From: Craspedostauros australis
Taxonomy: Eukaryota > Bacillariophyta > Bacillariophyceae > Mastogloiales > Achnanthaceae
DNA length: 53,658 nt
Direction of reading: 5' to 3'
Assembly: GCA_026770025.1 (NCBI GenBank)
Contig: JAMXDE010000090.1
Coordinates: forward strand, 1-53,658
A program made the translations under genes and the position numbers. The notes beneath the pieces were generated by a model. That model did no database searches, was not told the DNA's origin, and saw nothing but the letters and a program-made list of their open reading frames with translations. Shown in pieces: positions 22,601 through 32,558 of the stretch. Position 1 is the stretch's first letter. Each line of letters starts with the position of its first letter.

Positions 22601-25008
22601 AATGAATGTGGACGTCTGCTTCATTCGGTGTGGATGGCATGCTGTGTGATGGCATGGATGGCAATGGCTGCTCCAATGAATGTGGACGTCTGCTTCATTC
22701 AGTGTGGATGGCATGCTGTGTGATGGCATGGATGGTGATGGCTGCTCCAATGAATGTGGACGTCTGCTTCATTCGGTGTGGATGGCATGCTGTGTGATGG
22801 CATGGATGGCGATGGCTGCTCCAATGAATGTGGACGTCTGCTTCATTCGGTGTGGATGGCATGATGTGTGATGGCATGGATGGTGATGGCTGCTCCAATG
22901 AATGTGGACGTCTGCTTCATTCGGTGTGGATGGCATGCTGTGTGATGGCATGGATGGCGATGGCTGCTCCAGTTGACGCGGACGTCTGCTTCATTCGGTG
23001 TGGATGGCATGCTGTGTGATGGCATGGATGGTGATGGCTGCTCCAATGAATGTGGACGTCTGCTTCATTCGGTGTGGATGGCATGATGTGTGATGGCATG
23101 GATGGCGATGGCTGCTCCAATGAATGTGGACGTCTGCTTCATTCGGTGTGGATGGCATGCTGTGTGATGGCATGGATGGTGATGGCTGCTCCAATGAATG
23201 TGGACGTCTGCTTCATTTGGTGTGGATGGCATGCTGTGTGATGGCATGGATGGCGATGGCTGCTCCAATGAATGTGGACGTCTGCTTCATTTGGTATGGA
23301 TGGCATGCTGTGTGATGGCATGGATGGTGATGGCTGCTCCAGTTGACGCGGACGTCTGCTTCATTCGGTGTGGATGGCATGCTGTGTGATGGCATGGATG
23401 GTGATGGCTGCTCCAGTTGACGCGGACGTCTGCTTCATTCGGTGTGGATGGCATGCTGTGTGATGGCATGGATGGCGATGGCTGCTCCAATGAATGTGGA
23501 CGTCTGCTTCATTTGGTATGGATGGCATGCTGTGTGATGGCATGGATGGTGATGGCTGCTCCAGTTGACGCGGACGTCTGCTTCATTCGGTGTGGATGGC
23601 ATGCTGTGTGATGGCATGGATGGTGATGGCTGCTCCAATGAATGTGGACGTCTGCTTCATTCGGTGTGGATGGCATGATGTGTGATGGCATGGATGGCGA
23701 TGGCTGCTCCAATGAATGTGGACGTCTGCTTCATTCGGTGTGGATGGCATGCTGTGTGATGGCATGGATGGCGATGGCTGCTCCAGTTGACGCGGACGTC
23801 TGCTTCATTCGGTGTGGATGGCATGCTGTGTGATGGCATGGATGGTGATGGCTGCTCCAATGAATGTGGACGTCTGCTTCATTCGGTGTGGATGGCATGA
23901 TGTGTGATGGCATGGATGGCGATGGCTGCTCCAATGAATGTGGACGTCTGCTTCATTCGGTGTGGATGGCATGCTGTGTGATGGCATGGATGGTGATGGC
24001 TGCTCCAATGAATGTGGACGTCTGGTTCATTTGGTGTGGATGGCATGCTGTGTGATGGCATGGATGGCGATGGCTGCTCCAATGAATGTGGACGTCTGCT
24101 TCATTCAGTGTGGATGGCATGCTGTGTGATGGCATGGATGGCGATGGCTGCTCCAATGAATGTGGACGTCTGCTTCATTCGGTGTGGACAGCGTGCTGTG
24201 TGATGGCATGGATGGTGATGGCTGCTCCAATGAATGTGGACGTCTGCTTCATTCGGTGTGGATGGCATGCTGTGTGATGGCATGGATGGCGATGGCTGCT
24301 CCAATGAATGTGGACGTCTGCTTCATTTGGTGTGGATGGCATGCTGTGTGATGACATGGATGGCAATGGCTGCTCCAATGAATGTGGACGTCTGCTTCAT
24401 TTGGTGTGGATGGCGTGCTGTGTGATGGCATGGATGGTGATGGTTGCTCCAGTTGACGCGGACGTCTGCTTCATTCGGTGTGGATGGCATGCTGTGTGAT
24501 GGCATGGATGGCGATGGCTGCTCCAATGAATGTGGACGTCTGCTTCATTCGATGTGGACGGCATGCTGTGTGATGGCATGGATGGTGATGGCTGCTCCAA
24601 TGAATGTGGACGTCTGCTTCATTCGGTGTGGATGGCATGCTGTGTGATGGCATGGATGGCAATGGCTGCTCCAATGAATGTGGACGTCTGCTTCATTTGG
24701 TGTGGATGGCATGCTGTGTGATGGCATGGATGGCGATGGCTGCTCCAATGAATGTGGACGTCTGGTTCATTTGGTGTGGATGGCATGCTGTGTGATGGCA
24801 TGGATGGCGATGGCTGCTCCAATGAATGTGGACGTCTGCTTCATTCGGTGTGGATGGCATGATGTGTGATGGCATGGATGGCGATGGCTGCTCCAATGAA
24901 TGTGGACGTCTGCTTCATTCAGTGTGGATGGCATGCTGTGTGATGGCATGGATGGCGATGGCTGCTCCAATGAATGTGGACGTCTGCTTCATTCGGTGTG
25001 GATGGCTG
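22601..25008. repeat. 74-bp tandem array, 32 copies
   Basis: Thirty-two full copies plus one partial copy of a 74-bp unit, without insertions; every copy begins at 22601+74n. Copies differ at a few sites: aatgaatgtg or agttgacgcg at the start, gcatgctgtg or gcatgatgtg in the middle, ggcgatgg or ggtgatgg near the end. The agttgacgcg form is in copies 5, 10, 11, 13, 16 and 25 (counting from 0). The unit length is not a multiple of three, so the 60-67-codon ORFs on both strands shift frame each unit and stop. No spacers are present, so this is a minisatellite. Confidence 0.96.
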
Positions 25009-25998
25009 TTTCAATCGATGTGGATTGCATGCTGTGTGGATGCATGAATGCTTGGATGGAGATGGCATGAACGAATGGATGTGGATGTGATGATGAGGGG
25101 CTGGCCTTTCCAGACTGGTTTTGTGCTGTGGATGTTGTTGTTGTTGTGTTTGGCTTTGCTGGTGTGGTCACTTTCGTTGTTTCTTTTGCTGTCCCTTTGT
25201 CATCGCTTTCGTCGTTGCTGTGCTGTCGGCTTTTTGTCTTCTGCCCATCCTGTCGCCTTGATGTGAAATGGACACGAACAATGACGCAAGCCCATGCCGA
25301 AACAAGCCAAGTTCCTTGTTCTGGGCCACCCAAAACAGATGACATTCATTGGCGCAGAAACTGGACACAACTGTCCAACCCAGAACCTGGATACCGCTCA
25401 CTGTCACTGCAGACACCAAACCGACTCTTTTCACATAACGGTGCGATTTCGCAGTTTTTTTCAACGCCTCGATGAAATTTGTTTGAAATCGAGTGTAACA
25501 TGTGGAAGACGTCTCATGCTGCTTGAACACAATCAAAACACGACCGAGATGGACGCCGAGCGCAACCAGAGGAGAGGAATCGGAACCATCTCATCTACAC
25601 GTGGAGGACGACCGTCCTCCCGCATGTGTCAGTCTGAACGTCGACTTCCATGTAGACGTAGCAAAGCAACCATGGAGCCAACTGTACTAAAGTAATATAA
25701 CAGAAATATATGGATTGCTGTTACCATTATCAATCTTCCACATGCACAGGAGAAGTATAGATCAGCTAGTATTGAAGGAGAGGTATTGGTGTATTATTCA
25801 TGCTCACATCAAGTGCTGCATGCGTGCGCTTCAATTTTGGCACTAGTCTGTAAAGCACAGCAACCAGAAGTAAATTTGCGGTTGCAACGTCCGTATGTAT
25901 CGCGTAGAGCAAAAACCGTGTTGTTTTGACGCAGTGGGGTGTCATGTTTGCGTTGGGGTCTGTTTTTTTTGGGATTTTGACCCCTCCTGAGAGGCCAA
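25009..25998. other. Unassigned stretch
   Basis: About 1 kb. The first 90 bp are a decayed continuation of the 74-bp repeat (gatgtggattgcatgctgtg...). A TTG-rich part near 25130-25200 gives a Lys/Thr-rich minus-strand frame. Minus frames 25536-25168 and 25345-24989 and + frame 25294-25695 are open for 118-133 codons and resemble nothing I know. Confidence 0.4.
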
Positions 25999-26039
25999 AA
26001 TTCTTCCTTCAAAGGAAGGCTTCCTTTGAAGGAAGAATT
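25999..26039. repeat. 41-bp near-perfect palindrome
   Basis: The arms aattcttccttcaaaggaag (25999-26018) and its reverse complement (26020-26039) are separated by a single G. The sequence could extrude as a hairpin of 20 bp. The 16-bp core cttccttcaaaggaag is itself nearly self-complementary. Confidence 0.95.
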
Positions 26040-26051
26040 GGGGCCCTCTGA

Positions 26052-26074
26052 CCCCCCCCCCCCCCCCCCCCCCC
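26052..26074. repeat. Poly-C tract (23 C)
   Basis: Twenty-three consecutive C residues between the first palindrome and the second pair of 16-bp arms. The minus strand is a G23 run able to form a G-quadruplex, and the length may be imprecise in an assembly. Confidence 0.95.
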
Positions 26075-26077
26075 GAT

Positions 26078-26123
26078 CTTCCTTTGAAGGAAGGTGCACT
26101 AGGAAAGCTTCCTTCAAAGGAAG
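26078..26123. repeat. Second pair of inverted 16-bp arms
   Basis: cttcctttgaaggaag at 26078-26093 and its reverse complement at 26108-26123, with a 14-bp spacer. With the palindrome at 25999-26039 this makes four copies of the same 16-mer in orientation + - - +. Confidence 0.93.
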
Positions 26124-26155
26124 GAAAAAACTCACCATGGATATCCGTAAGGAAA

Positions 26156-26277
26156 ATTTTGTGCGGTGTTCTCGTAAGTGGACTCACCGATCCACTTATT
26201 TTGCCACCTTCGCGGTAAGTGGACTCACCGATCCAGTTACGTAAGTGGACTCACCAATCCACTTACGAGCACAAAAT
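26156..26277. repeat. Nested hairpins of a gtaagtgga motif
   Basis: Three near-palindromic units of the form gtaagtggactcacc(g/a)atccactta(c/t) lie at about 26174-26198, 26214-26240 and 26240-26267. The third is a perfect 10-bp hairpin with an 8-base loop. They are framed by outer inverted arms attttgtgc (26156-26164) and gcacaaaat (26269-26277). The layout suggests a fold-back or MITE-like element. Confidence 0.85.
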
Positions 26278-26821
26278 GACTCGTCAGATTACCCCCTCTC
26301 TGAGATTGGAATAGTTCGACTCGCCCAACATCCATCTTTTCACCGATTCCTCGTGATGGTTTACACACTGCGTGTTTTGTCGTGTTATTCTTACGACATA
26401 AACTGTCCCGACGTTGCAGCTTCTCCTTCCATTGTGTTGCAACTTTGTTGTATTGGTGGTGTGTACTACGTCTGGTGCTAGCGCTATAGAGGATATTGCA
26501 CATACATGTACTGTGGCAGAAGCCTGGGGTTACACGCATTATTCTTAGTTCATCTATCTCACTCTTTTCCGCCCATTTCGACTGTGCAAGTACAGCAATT
26601 CTGTTCTGCTGTTCAGCCTTGCCTCGGCTGCCGACCTATGCACAGATCATATTGTTTGCGTCCTACTGAGCTCGCTTGCTACTCCTGTGGTGCCTTGGCT
26701 TGTTCGTGCCCACTTTGCCGTTGATGCATCCACGTCATCAAATTCGTCCTCATCTTCCTCTCGTTGAAGAGCTTCCATTGCTTCTGACATGCTCATTGTC
26801 TCTCCTCTACTACATCCAGGG
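26278..26821. other. Downstream flank of the nuclease-like gene
   Basis: About 540 bp with no strong gene. On the minus strand, 26832-26647 encodes an acidic stretch (REEDEDEFDDVDAST) that overlaps the end of the two-exon gene in another frame. It could be an alternative 3' exon, though no clear splice sites connect it. Confidence 0.35.
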
Positions 26822-28836
26822 CTAGGGTTCATGACCTGCTCTTCGATGTTTGCTGCTTCTTCTCCTCTGGATTATTTCTCCTCTTATCTCCGATCGGTTC
26901 TTGATAAGTGTGTGTGAGGCTTGCTTCCGCATGTTGCTGCTCGCCTCTGATAGTTTCTTCGATTGCAGGTGCTTTGCTGTCCGTGCCTGCAGTTGTTCCT
27001 GCTGTTTTTCACTACCATTTGCTTCTCCACCTTTGGCAGGTACAGTCTCCACAGCATTCGGCACTGCTGCTGCTAACTTCTCTCTTCCAAGCTGCGCTTG
27101 TACCTTGTCTGCCCACCCTGCTTCATCTTGGTGAGCAATTTGGTGGCAAGAGTTTTGTATGATCACCGCATCCTCTCCTTTTGCGACTTTCTTCAAAGCC
27201 ACAGTGGGTGCGATGCCACATTTCATCAGCCACTCCTGTCTCTCCCGCTTCATGAAGCCACAAGCATGAATGTAGCACCCAGGGCAAATCCATCTCGTCC
27301 TGGCTGAACATACAATGCAAGTTCCTCTTCTGTTCGGGTTGTACCGTGATACGTGCTCTCCCTCTTGCAATTGTTTTGGCAGCTTCGTCTCCTCCTCCGA
27401 ATGCAGGGAGGAGGACGAGCATACAAAGGGAATGAATTGCACAAACATTGTATTGGTTGACATGAGGACAAAGTCTGGCATGGTTGTAGTAATCGCGATT
27501 CGAAGGAAGGAGCAGGTAGGAATAGCAGTTCTGAGTGACGCAAACACACTCACCGATCACCAAAACACTCCCTTTCACACCATATATAAATGTGATGTGA
27601 AACCTGCAGCATCTCTTCATCTGCTTTGGTCAATGTACGATATGAAGGGCTGCGCGACTCCAAGAATATGTGGATGGTGCTTGGGATGCCATGGACCCAG
27701 TGTGCTTTTGTCTGATGCACCTCTTCCTCCCTTTGCGTTTTGGCTGTTGTCCTTGTTTTCATTTCCACGATAACAGCTTCGTCTGTTGCATCGCCTATGG
27801 GGTCTCCAACAATACCGATGAAGTTGGCAGATGCGCGAGTGTAGCCTTTGCCGCCCTTCTTCACCAGGCCCGCCCTAAATGCTGCAATGAATTGGCTGCT
27901 TCCTCCAAGCATGCCCTGGCAGTCCATTGCCGCTTGCATCAGCAGCTCCTCATTCATGTGGCCGAGTCTGGCATACCTGTTTGCCCAACCTTTCTGTGGT
28001 GTCATGAACCATGGCATCAGTGCTGTTTTGGCATTTTTCCGGCTCTTCAGGTTCTGGAAGTCTGCGGAGCAATGGACCTCTGCCACGTCTAGATTTACGT
28101 CGTCTGCTGTCATGGTCATCAGCCTGGCCACCAGAGGATCACTTGCTGTGGCTGGTGTCGCTGACAGTGCAGTAGTTTGTGTAGATTGGTTCGTTTCGAT
28201 GATGCTGGTGTGGGATTGATTGTTGGTGGAATACTCCTCCTCTGCTCCCACCTTGTCAGTCTGCGATGCTTGCTCATCGTCTTCCGATGCAACTGGATTC
28301 ATAGATCTGAACTCTGCATTTGCGGAGTGCGATCGACGTGTCTGAGAGCCGCCATGCCAAGACGAGGCAGAGATCCAAGACCTAAGATCAGGTTGATCAA
28401 CTGGGTATTGAAATGGATGGGTTGGGGAACCACAACAATCTGTGGTGGTACAGCTGAGTTGATGAACCTCATCAAGAAGCAATTCATATATGTACCGACG
28501 GGCATTCCCCACCAAAACTGGGAACTCTTCATTGTCAGGATCAAGAAGGAGCCAACGAGGATCCATGCTTGCCAGCCGTTCTGCCTCTGATTGGTTGTGC
28601 TCTTTGCATGGGGTGCTTGTGTTTGTTGTGGATGCAGCATCACCCGCAGTAGTTGCGCTGAAACTGTTGGTAGAGGCATTGGCGGTTGGCGTTGCCATGG
28701 ATGGAAGAAAGGTTTCGCATGATCCACCCTTGGCAATGTACGAATCACCACTTCGATCAACAACATCATCAATGTTGTCAGTGCTGATGGCGTTGGATTG
28801 CGACGCGTTATGAGTGTCCTCGTCGCTTTCAGCCAT
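26822..28836 (-). CDS. PD-(D/E)XK nuclease-like protein with C-terminal Cys cluster, two exons
   Basis: Best non-retroelement gene in the window. Exon 1 runs from the ATG at 28836 (an in-frame ATG at 28932 would add 32 low-complexity residues) to 27554. A GT-AG intron of 224 bp (27553-27330, donor gtgagt, acceptor gaacag) is in phase 2. Exon 2 runs 27329-26822, giving about 596 residues. The first ~250 residues are Ser/Thr-rich and probably disordered. WFMTPQKGWANRYARLGHMN, then GDPIGDATDEAVIVEMK around residues 350-380, fit the G-x-NE helix and the D...E-x-K centre of YqaJ/lambda-exonuclease-like PD-(D/E)XK nucleases. Exon 2 opens with a C-x2-C-x7-C-x2-C-x4-C cluster like the zinc tails of piggyBac-type transposases, followed by a Lys/Gln-rich tail. 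The joined function is inferred; a domesticated or still mobile element gene is likely. Confidence 0.6.
27330..27553 (-). other. Predicted GT-AG intron
   Basis: Minus-strand interval starting gtgagtgtg and ending ccgaacag. Exon 1 meets a stop codon four bases after the donor, while the cysteine-cluster frame is open on the far side. Splicing at these sites joins the two frames across an Arg codon. Other acceptors that I checked by hand do not restore the frame, apart from one that would leave a 23-bp intron. Confidence 0.55.
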
Positions 28837-28936
28837 CAAGAGAACGAAGTACTCGATCACTGTCAAAGGTGTCGTCAACGCAGTTGGGGTCGAGGTGGTT
28901 GTCGTCGCTGTCGTCATCAGTCCAGTCAACACTCCG

Positions 28937-29729
28937 TTTCACGAGGGATAGAAGGGATGCTGAAGCACACATGATGCAGCAGAGTGATACAGAGTGTAGA
29001 AGGCAGCAATGGTTCGTAGGTATGAAGACGACAGTTTGGAACAAGGATTGGAAGGGGTTCAGATGGAATGAACATCGGAACGGATGCAGATGGAGAAAGA
29101 TGAAATCCAACGGGTGTGTAGAAGACACTGACAGGCAATGTGAAAGGGAGATTGCGAGGCAAGCGATGAAGTTGTGGAGCGCAGTCTCGGTTTCGCTGGT
29201 TGGCAACAGTTGGATCAAGCCATGGCCCATCGCGGAGGCGAGTCTGGTGTGGTGACGGAGGATGACGCCCGGAAAGCCTGGCTGCAATTTGGTTGGGTGG
29301 TACGAGACAAAGTTCTGTTTCATGGAAGTGCGTAGAGTGGTGGAAGGTCCGGGCTGGAGGGTGGCATTGAGCGGTCTGATGGCGCAGGGCAGGCAACGGG
29401 GGATGAGCGTGTGGGTGACTACAGGACTGGACAGAATCGGATTGGACAGGAGGCCAGGAGTCCGGACGGCGACACCCACGTTCGCACATGGGCTATGGGG
29501 GTGACTCACTGCGGGTCAGCTGGGGGTGCGTGCATCGTGGCCTGGTGATGGTGCTCCAGGATACAAGGGACACCTCCAGCGCCCTGTGTGGGGCTACACA
29601 ATCCCCCAAGTTGCGCAGTGTACAGGCACCTGGGTCTGTGACTGTGAAAACGCGGAAATGACAGGAGTGCATATATTCGTGACATACTTGACCTACCTGG
29701 TGCAGCCAGGCATGTGCGGGCGAGGCTAA
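28937..29729. other. Unassigned sequence upstream of the nuclease-like gene
   Basis: About 800 bp. A long minus frame (29509-28829, about 226 codons) overlaps the gene start. It is rich in His, Pro, Leu and Ser with no recognised domain, and may simply mirror a decayed + strand sequence. The inner end (about 29700-29790) has gggcgaggctaaagccctcg followed by TTATTG repeats, which resembles a LINE 3' tail. Confidence 0.4.
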
Positions 29730-29796
29730 AGCCCTCGGGCACTCCCTATTATGTGTTTAATTGTTGTGGGTTATTGTTATTGTTATTATTACGACC
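29730..29796 (+). repeat. (TTATTG)n tail, possible LINE 3' end
   Basis: gttattgttattgttattatta follows a GC-rich inverted phrase (gagg...gccctcg). The tail is similar to the TTATTATTATTG end of the LINE relic at 4718-4740. It may mark the 3' end of a second, + strand, LINE fragment whose coding part I cannot recognise. Confidence 0.45.
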
Positions 29797-30098
29797 TGCG
29801 CCAAACCGTAAACTGTTCACGATAACACTAGTTGTGGAGTTTTACTCGTGATGAGTCGTGATAAAGTAGACTAAAATAGAGCACGCCCAAAACCATCCAA
29901 ACAACTGCTTATGATGTTATATCTCGACACCATATCGTTTAAAATTTAAAATAGACAGTGCATTCGGACGCTTGGCTATCGCTTATTCTGAATATCGAAG
30001 TTAAATTTGTATGAACTTTATTTTTAATGTCGTTTTGGCTTGCTGTCAGTCAGGTGGTGGGTGCAAAAAATTCTCGATGGCATCATGCTGCCCTACCT
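29797..30098. other. AT-rich intergenic stretch
   Basis: About 300 bp, more AT-rich than its surroundings (aaattaaaatag..., tttatttttaatg). No ORF, repeat or element end is recognised. Confidence 0.45.
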
Positions 30099-30894
30099 TC
30101 ACCACCCATGATCATCATTATCATCCCTGGCATTTTCACAATCTGCGCACCACACTGGCTCCGGATACCCCCCATCTATCCACTCCATGAAGCGCTCCGA
30201 GTCCAATGTGCATTTCACACTCCAAACTGTCCCTGCACTGAAACGCAGAAATTTCGAACACCCGATTCCGACGCGCATGCCGTTTGGATTTGGATCCGTA
30301 TCTCGTCGATAGGACCCTTGCAGCTTCTTCACATGCCCCTCATGCGTTCCCACGTTCTCTGGCGACACACTGATGTGTTCAAAATGGTTGGGGCGTTCAT
30401 ACCTCCAAAGGTACATCTCCATGGGCTGACGCCAACATGGAGTTTTTGCGACACCCCAAAAACACCATTTTGTGTGCATCCCAGGCTGCAGCCTCTTCCA
30501 GACAATCCTACTCGGAATCTCCTCCATATCCTTGTTCCTGATTTGATTCTGAACACATCTGCGATGGGTAGCTTGGCGATCTGGGTGACTTGTCAATGGC
30601 GCCCATCACCACCCAAGTCACGTGATGTGTCCGCCGCCACCCACCAAAAAACTCTTGCCCTCCACTTGTTTCTTGCGGAGGGCACCTTCCAGGCCACCCC
30701 CGACCCTCAAACTTCGTGTGCATCTTCATCGTATCCTCTTGGATACGTCTTGCCCATCCATGGTCGTTGGAATGGCCTGTGCATTCCAGGCAGAGACCAT
30801 ATCCAACGAGCTGATGTTCCTCCGAATCGTATCGTTTGCGCGTGGGCCTGCGACGGCCCCAAATCAACCACTCCGGCAACCCCCTCTCGCTCAT
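30099..30894 (-). pseudogene. Hypothetical protein, apparently frameshifted
   Basis: Two overlapping minus frames together look protein-like: 30894-30508 (about 128 codons) and 30596-30099 (about 165 codons). The first has RRRPTRKRYDSEEHQLVGYG and a CLEC motif. The second has WRYERPNHFEHISV, GIGCSKFLRF and an acidic end with CADC. The mixture of charged and aromatic residues is unlike the simple-sequence ORFs nearby. A +1 shift in the 30508-30596 overlap, or a short intron, would be needed to join them. I recognise no family. A 312-codon + strand frame (30027-30965) covers the same DNA but is rich in Pro, Cys and Ile and looks like an antisense shadow. Confidence 0.35.
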
Positions 30895-31934
30895 CTACCA
30901 ATCTTTCCATGGCGGTTCCGCCCATGTGCTCAGATCTTGCACTGGACCGCTGGTTGTGGCAGTGACGATGATGCCGTTCGACGGCGCTTGAGGAGTTTTG
31001 TTGTGTTTCTCCATTGTCGTGTTGTTGTGTTGTGTTTGGTGTTCTCAAACAGTTTTTGCTGTTGGGGGCCATGGAGATTAACCACAATTCTGCCGAATGT
31101 GCCAACCAATGAGAACACTTTTCGAGTCCCAAATTGCGCCTCCATTCCACAACGACAAAGCAGAGGCACAAAATCCTCCTCACAAAGTGAACACAGAAAA
31201 GACAGCGCATGTCAAACGAGTTCCTCCTGTTTCTCTGCTGCTTGTAGTCATAGCTTGCACAGAATGTAGAATGACTGTGACCTTCCCACAAAGGAAAGAG
31301 TGGATGGTACAAGGCACCTTGTGACCATCCTCCTGTGTTGTCCATGCCGTTCTGTGGTGCGCTGCGCCGTGCTGTGCTGAGCCATGCTGTGCTGTGTTGT
31401 TCTCTTTGTGTGCCTGGTGTGCGTCATGACCAGCCAATCTTGTACAATCAGCTTGCAACCTCTATTGGCACACAGCTAGTATTCACCATGAGTTCCCTTG
31501 TTGTTAGACCATGTGTGCTGAATCAATCCAATCGTTGTTCGAGTTTTGAGTCCTTTGTGTCAGTCACACTTCGATTCGAAAGATCCAAGAAAACTACTCG
31601 ATAGAATTCGGAAAATGTGATGCGGGTTTCAGACCCAAGACAAAATTAGGAAGATGATCCAAGAGGATCAAAGAGACTCTATTAGACCTCCAAACATGTG
31701 TCATAGCACATGTTTGGACGCAGATACACTAATTAGCAGGAGTAACCAGCAGTTTGGCATGGTTACAACACGATGGACAATGGTGAATAGCACCATTAGT
31801 GGAGCCAAGAAGTAGAAAACAGGAAGATGATGAGCTCTTATTGATTAGCTCATAATCTCAACAAACTTAACTTTGCAAACCATCACTTCAAACAAGCACA
31901 CACAATAACACAGTTCTATCAACCTTCACCCACA
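30895..31934. other. Unassigned, partly GT-repeat-rich
   Basis: About 1 kb. It contains GTTGTGTTG-type and gtgctgtgctg-type low-complexity runs near 31010-31040 and 31365-31405. A minus frame continues from 31345 to 30707 without recognisable content. The last 300 bp are A-rich and lead into the transposase remnant; a small inverted pair acatgtg/cacatgt lies near 31695-31715. Confidence 0.35.
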
Positions 31935-32558
31935 TTGGACATAGTTGTATCATCCTGCAACCACTGTACTCTTCACCTTGCAAGCATGATGCTCGCTGGT
32001 GACTGTGTGAAGGTGTCATCCCACACGGACTCACGTGGCAGGGTTCATGACCTCGGTGTGTGCCATGTCCAGTCGCTGATGAAGCTGACTGTTGAGGGCG
32101 CTACCGTCAAACGTGATGGGCCTCTTGCACCAGGAGAGGTGGAGATGGTCATGGTGACCCCAGTGATGTCCAGAGGGCACATGTACATCGTTCGTGAGGA
32201 TCTGTGCGCGCCACACAGCCTTGCTACCTTCGCACGGACTCCAAACGCTGGTGGCCTTGCTAAGCCTTCCCTCCTTTCTCCCCAGCATCACTCCGTCGCT
32301 GCCACGCGTGCCAACAACAAGGCTGAGCCCCCCACACCATCCCCAACTACCATGGAATCGCAAGAAGCCAAAATCGCTGCTTTTCTGGAGGTCTCACGTC
32401 AACAGAAAGAAATGGCAATCGCCCATCTCAAGAAGCAGATGAAGAAAGGTCCAACAACGAAAGGATGGTTGCGAAAGGATGGAGGGCGTAGCAACACTAA
32501 GACCACCAATAGCAAGAAACAACTTGATAGGCAAGAAAAGCACAACTACATCGTTCTC
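31935..32558 (+). pseudogene. DDE transposase remnant, 5' part (interrupted by Copia-1)
   Basis: Open frame of 208 codons to the insertion point of the Copia-1 LTR. From an internal ATG at 32352 the sequence is Lys/Gln-rich and ends QEKHNYIVL. Across the insertion, using one copy of gttctc, it continues in the same frame as YFNLGGIPANAKLIA (from 51964). That is the run-up to the helix-turn-helix of the transposase whose remains fill 51964-53610. The first ~140 codons (31935-32351) may be an upstream domain or leader; they contain no motif I know. Start choice is open: 31935, 31986 and 32352 are all in frame. Confidence 0.55.
32553..32558. other. Target-site duplication of Copia-1 (left)
   Basis: Sequence gttctc, repeated exactly at 51958-51963. 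Six bases match next to TG...CA ends, one more than the usual five. Confidence 0.85.

Noticed and set aside
22601..25008. More than 40 ORFs of 60-67 codons on both strands
   Set aside because: They recur every 74 bp, which is not a multiple of three, and each stops within three units. They are products of the tandem repeat and not genes.
22601..25008. CRISPR-like array
   Set aside because: Units are contiguous with no unique spacers, and the window is clearly eukaryotic with no cas-like genes.
28829..29509. 226-codon minus ORF upstream of the nuclease-like gene
   Set aside because: It overlaps the gene start in another frame, and its His/Pro/Leu/Ser composition has no recognisable motif.
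30027..30965. 312-codon + strand ORF
   Set aside because: Rich in Pro, Cys and Ile with no domain. The opposite strand has a more protein-like composition, so this looks like an antisense shadow.
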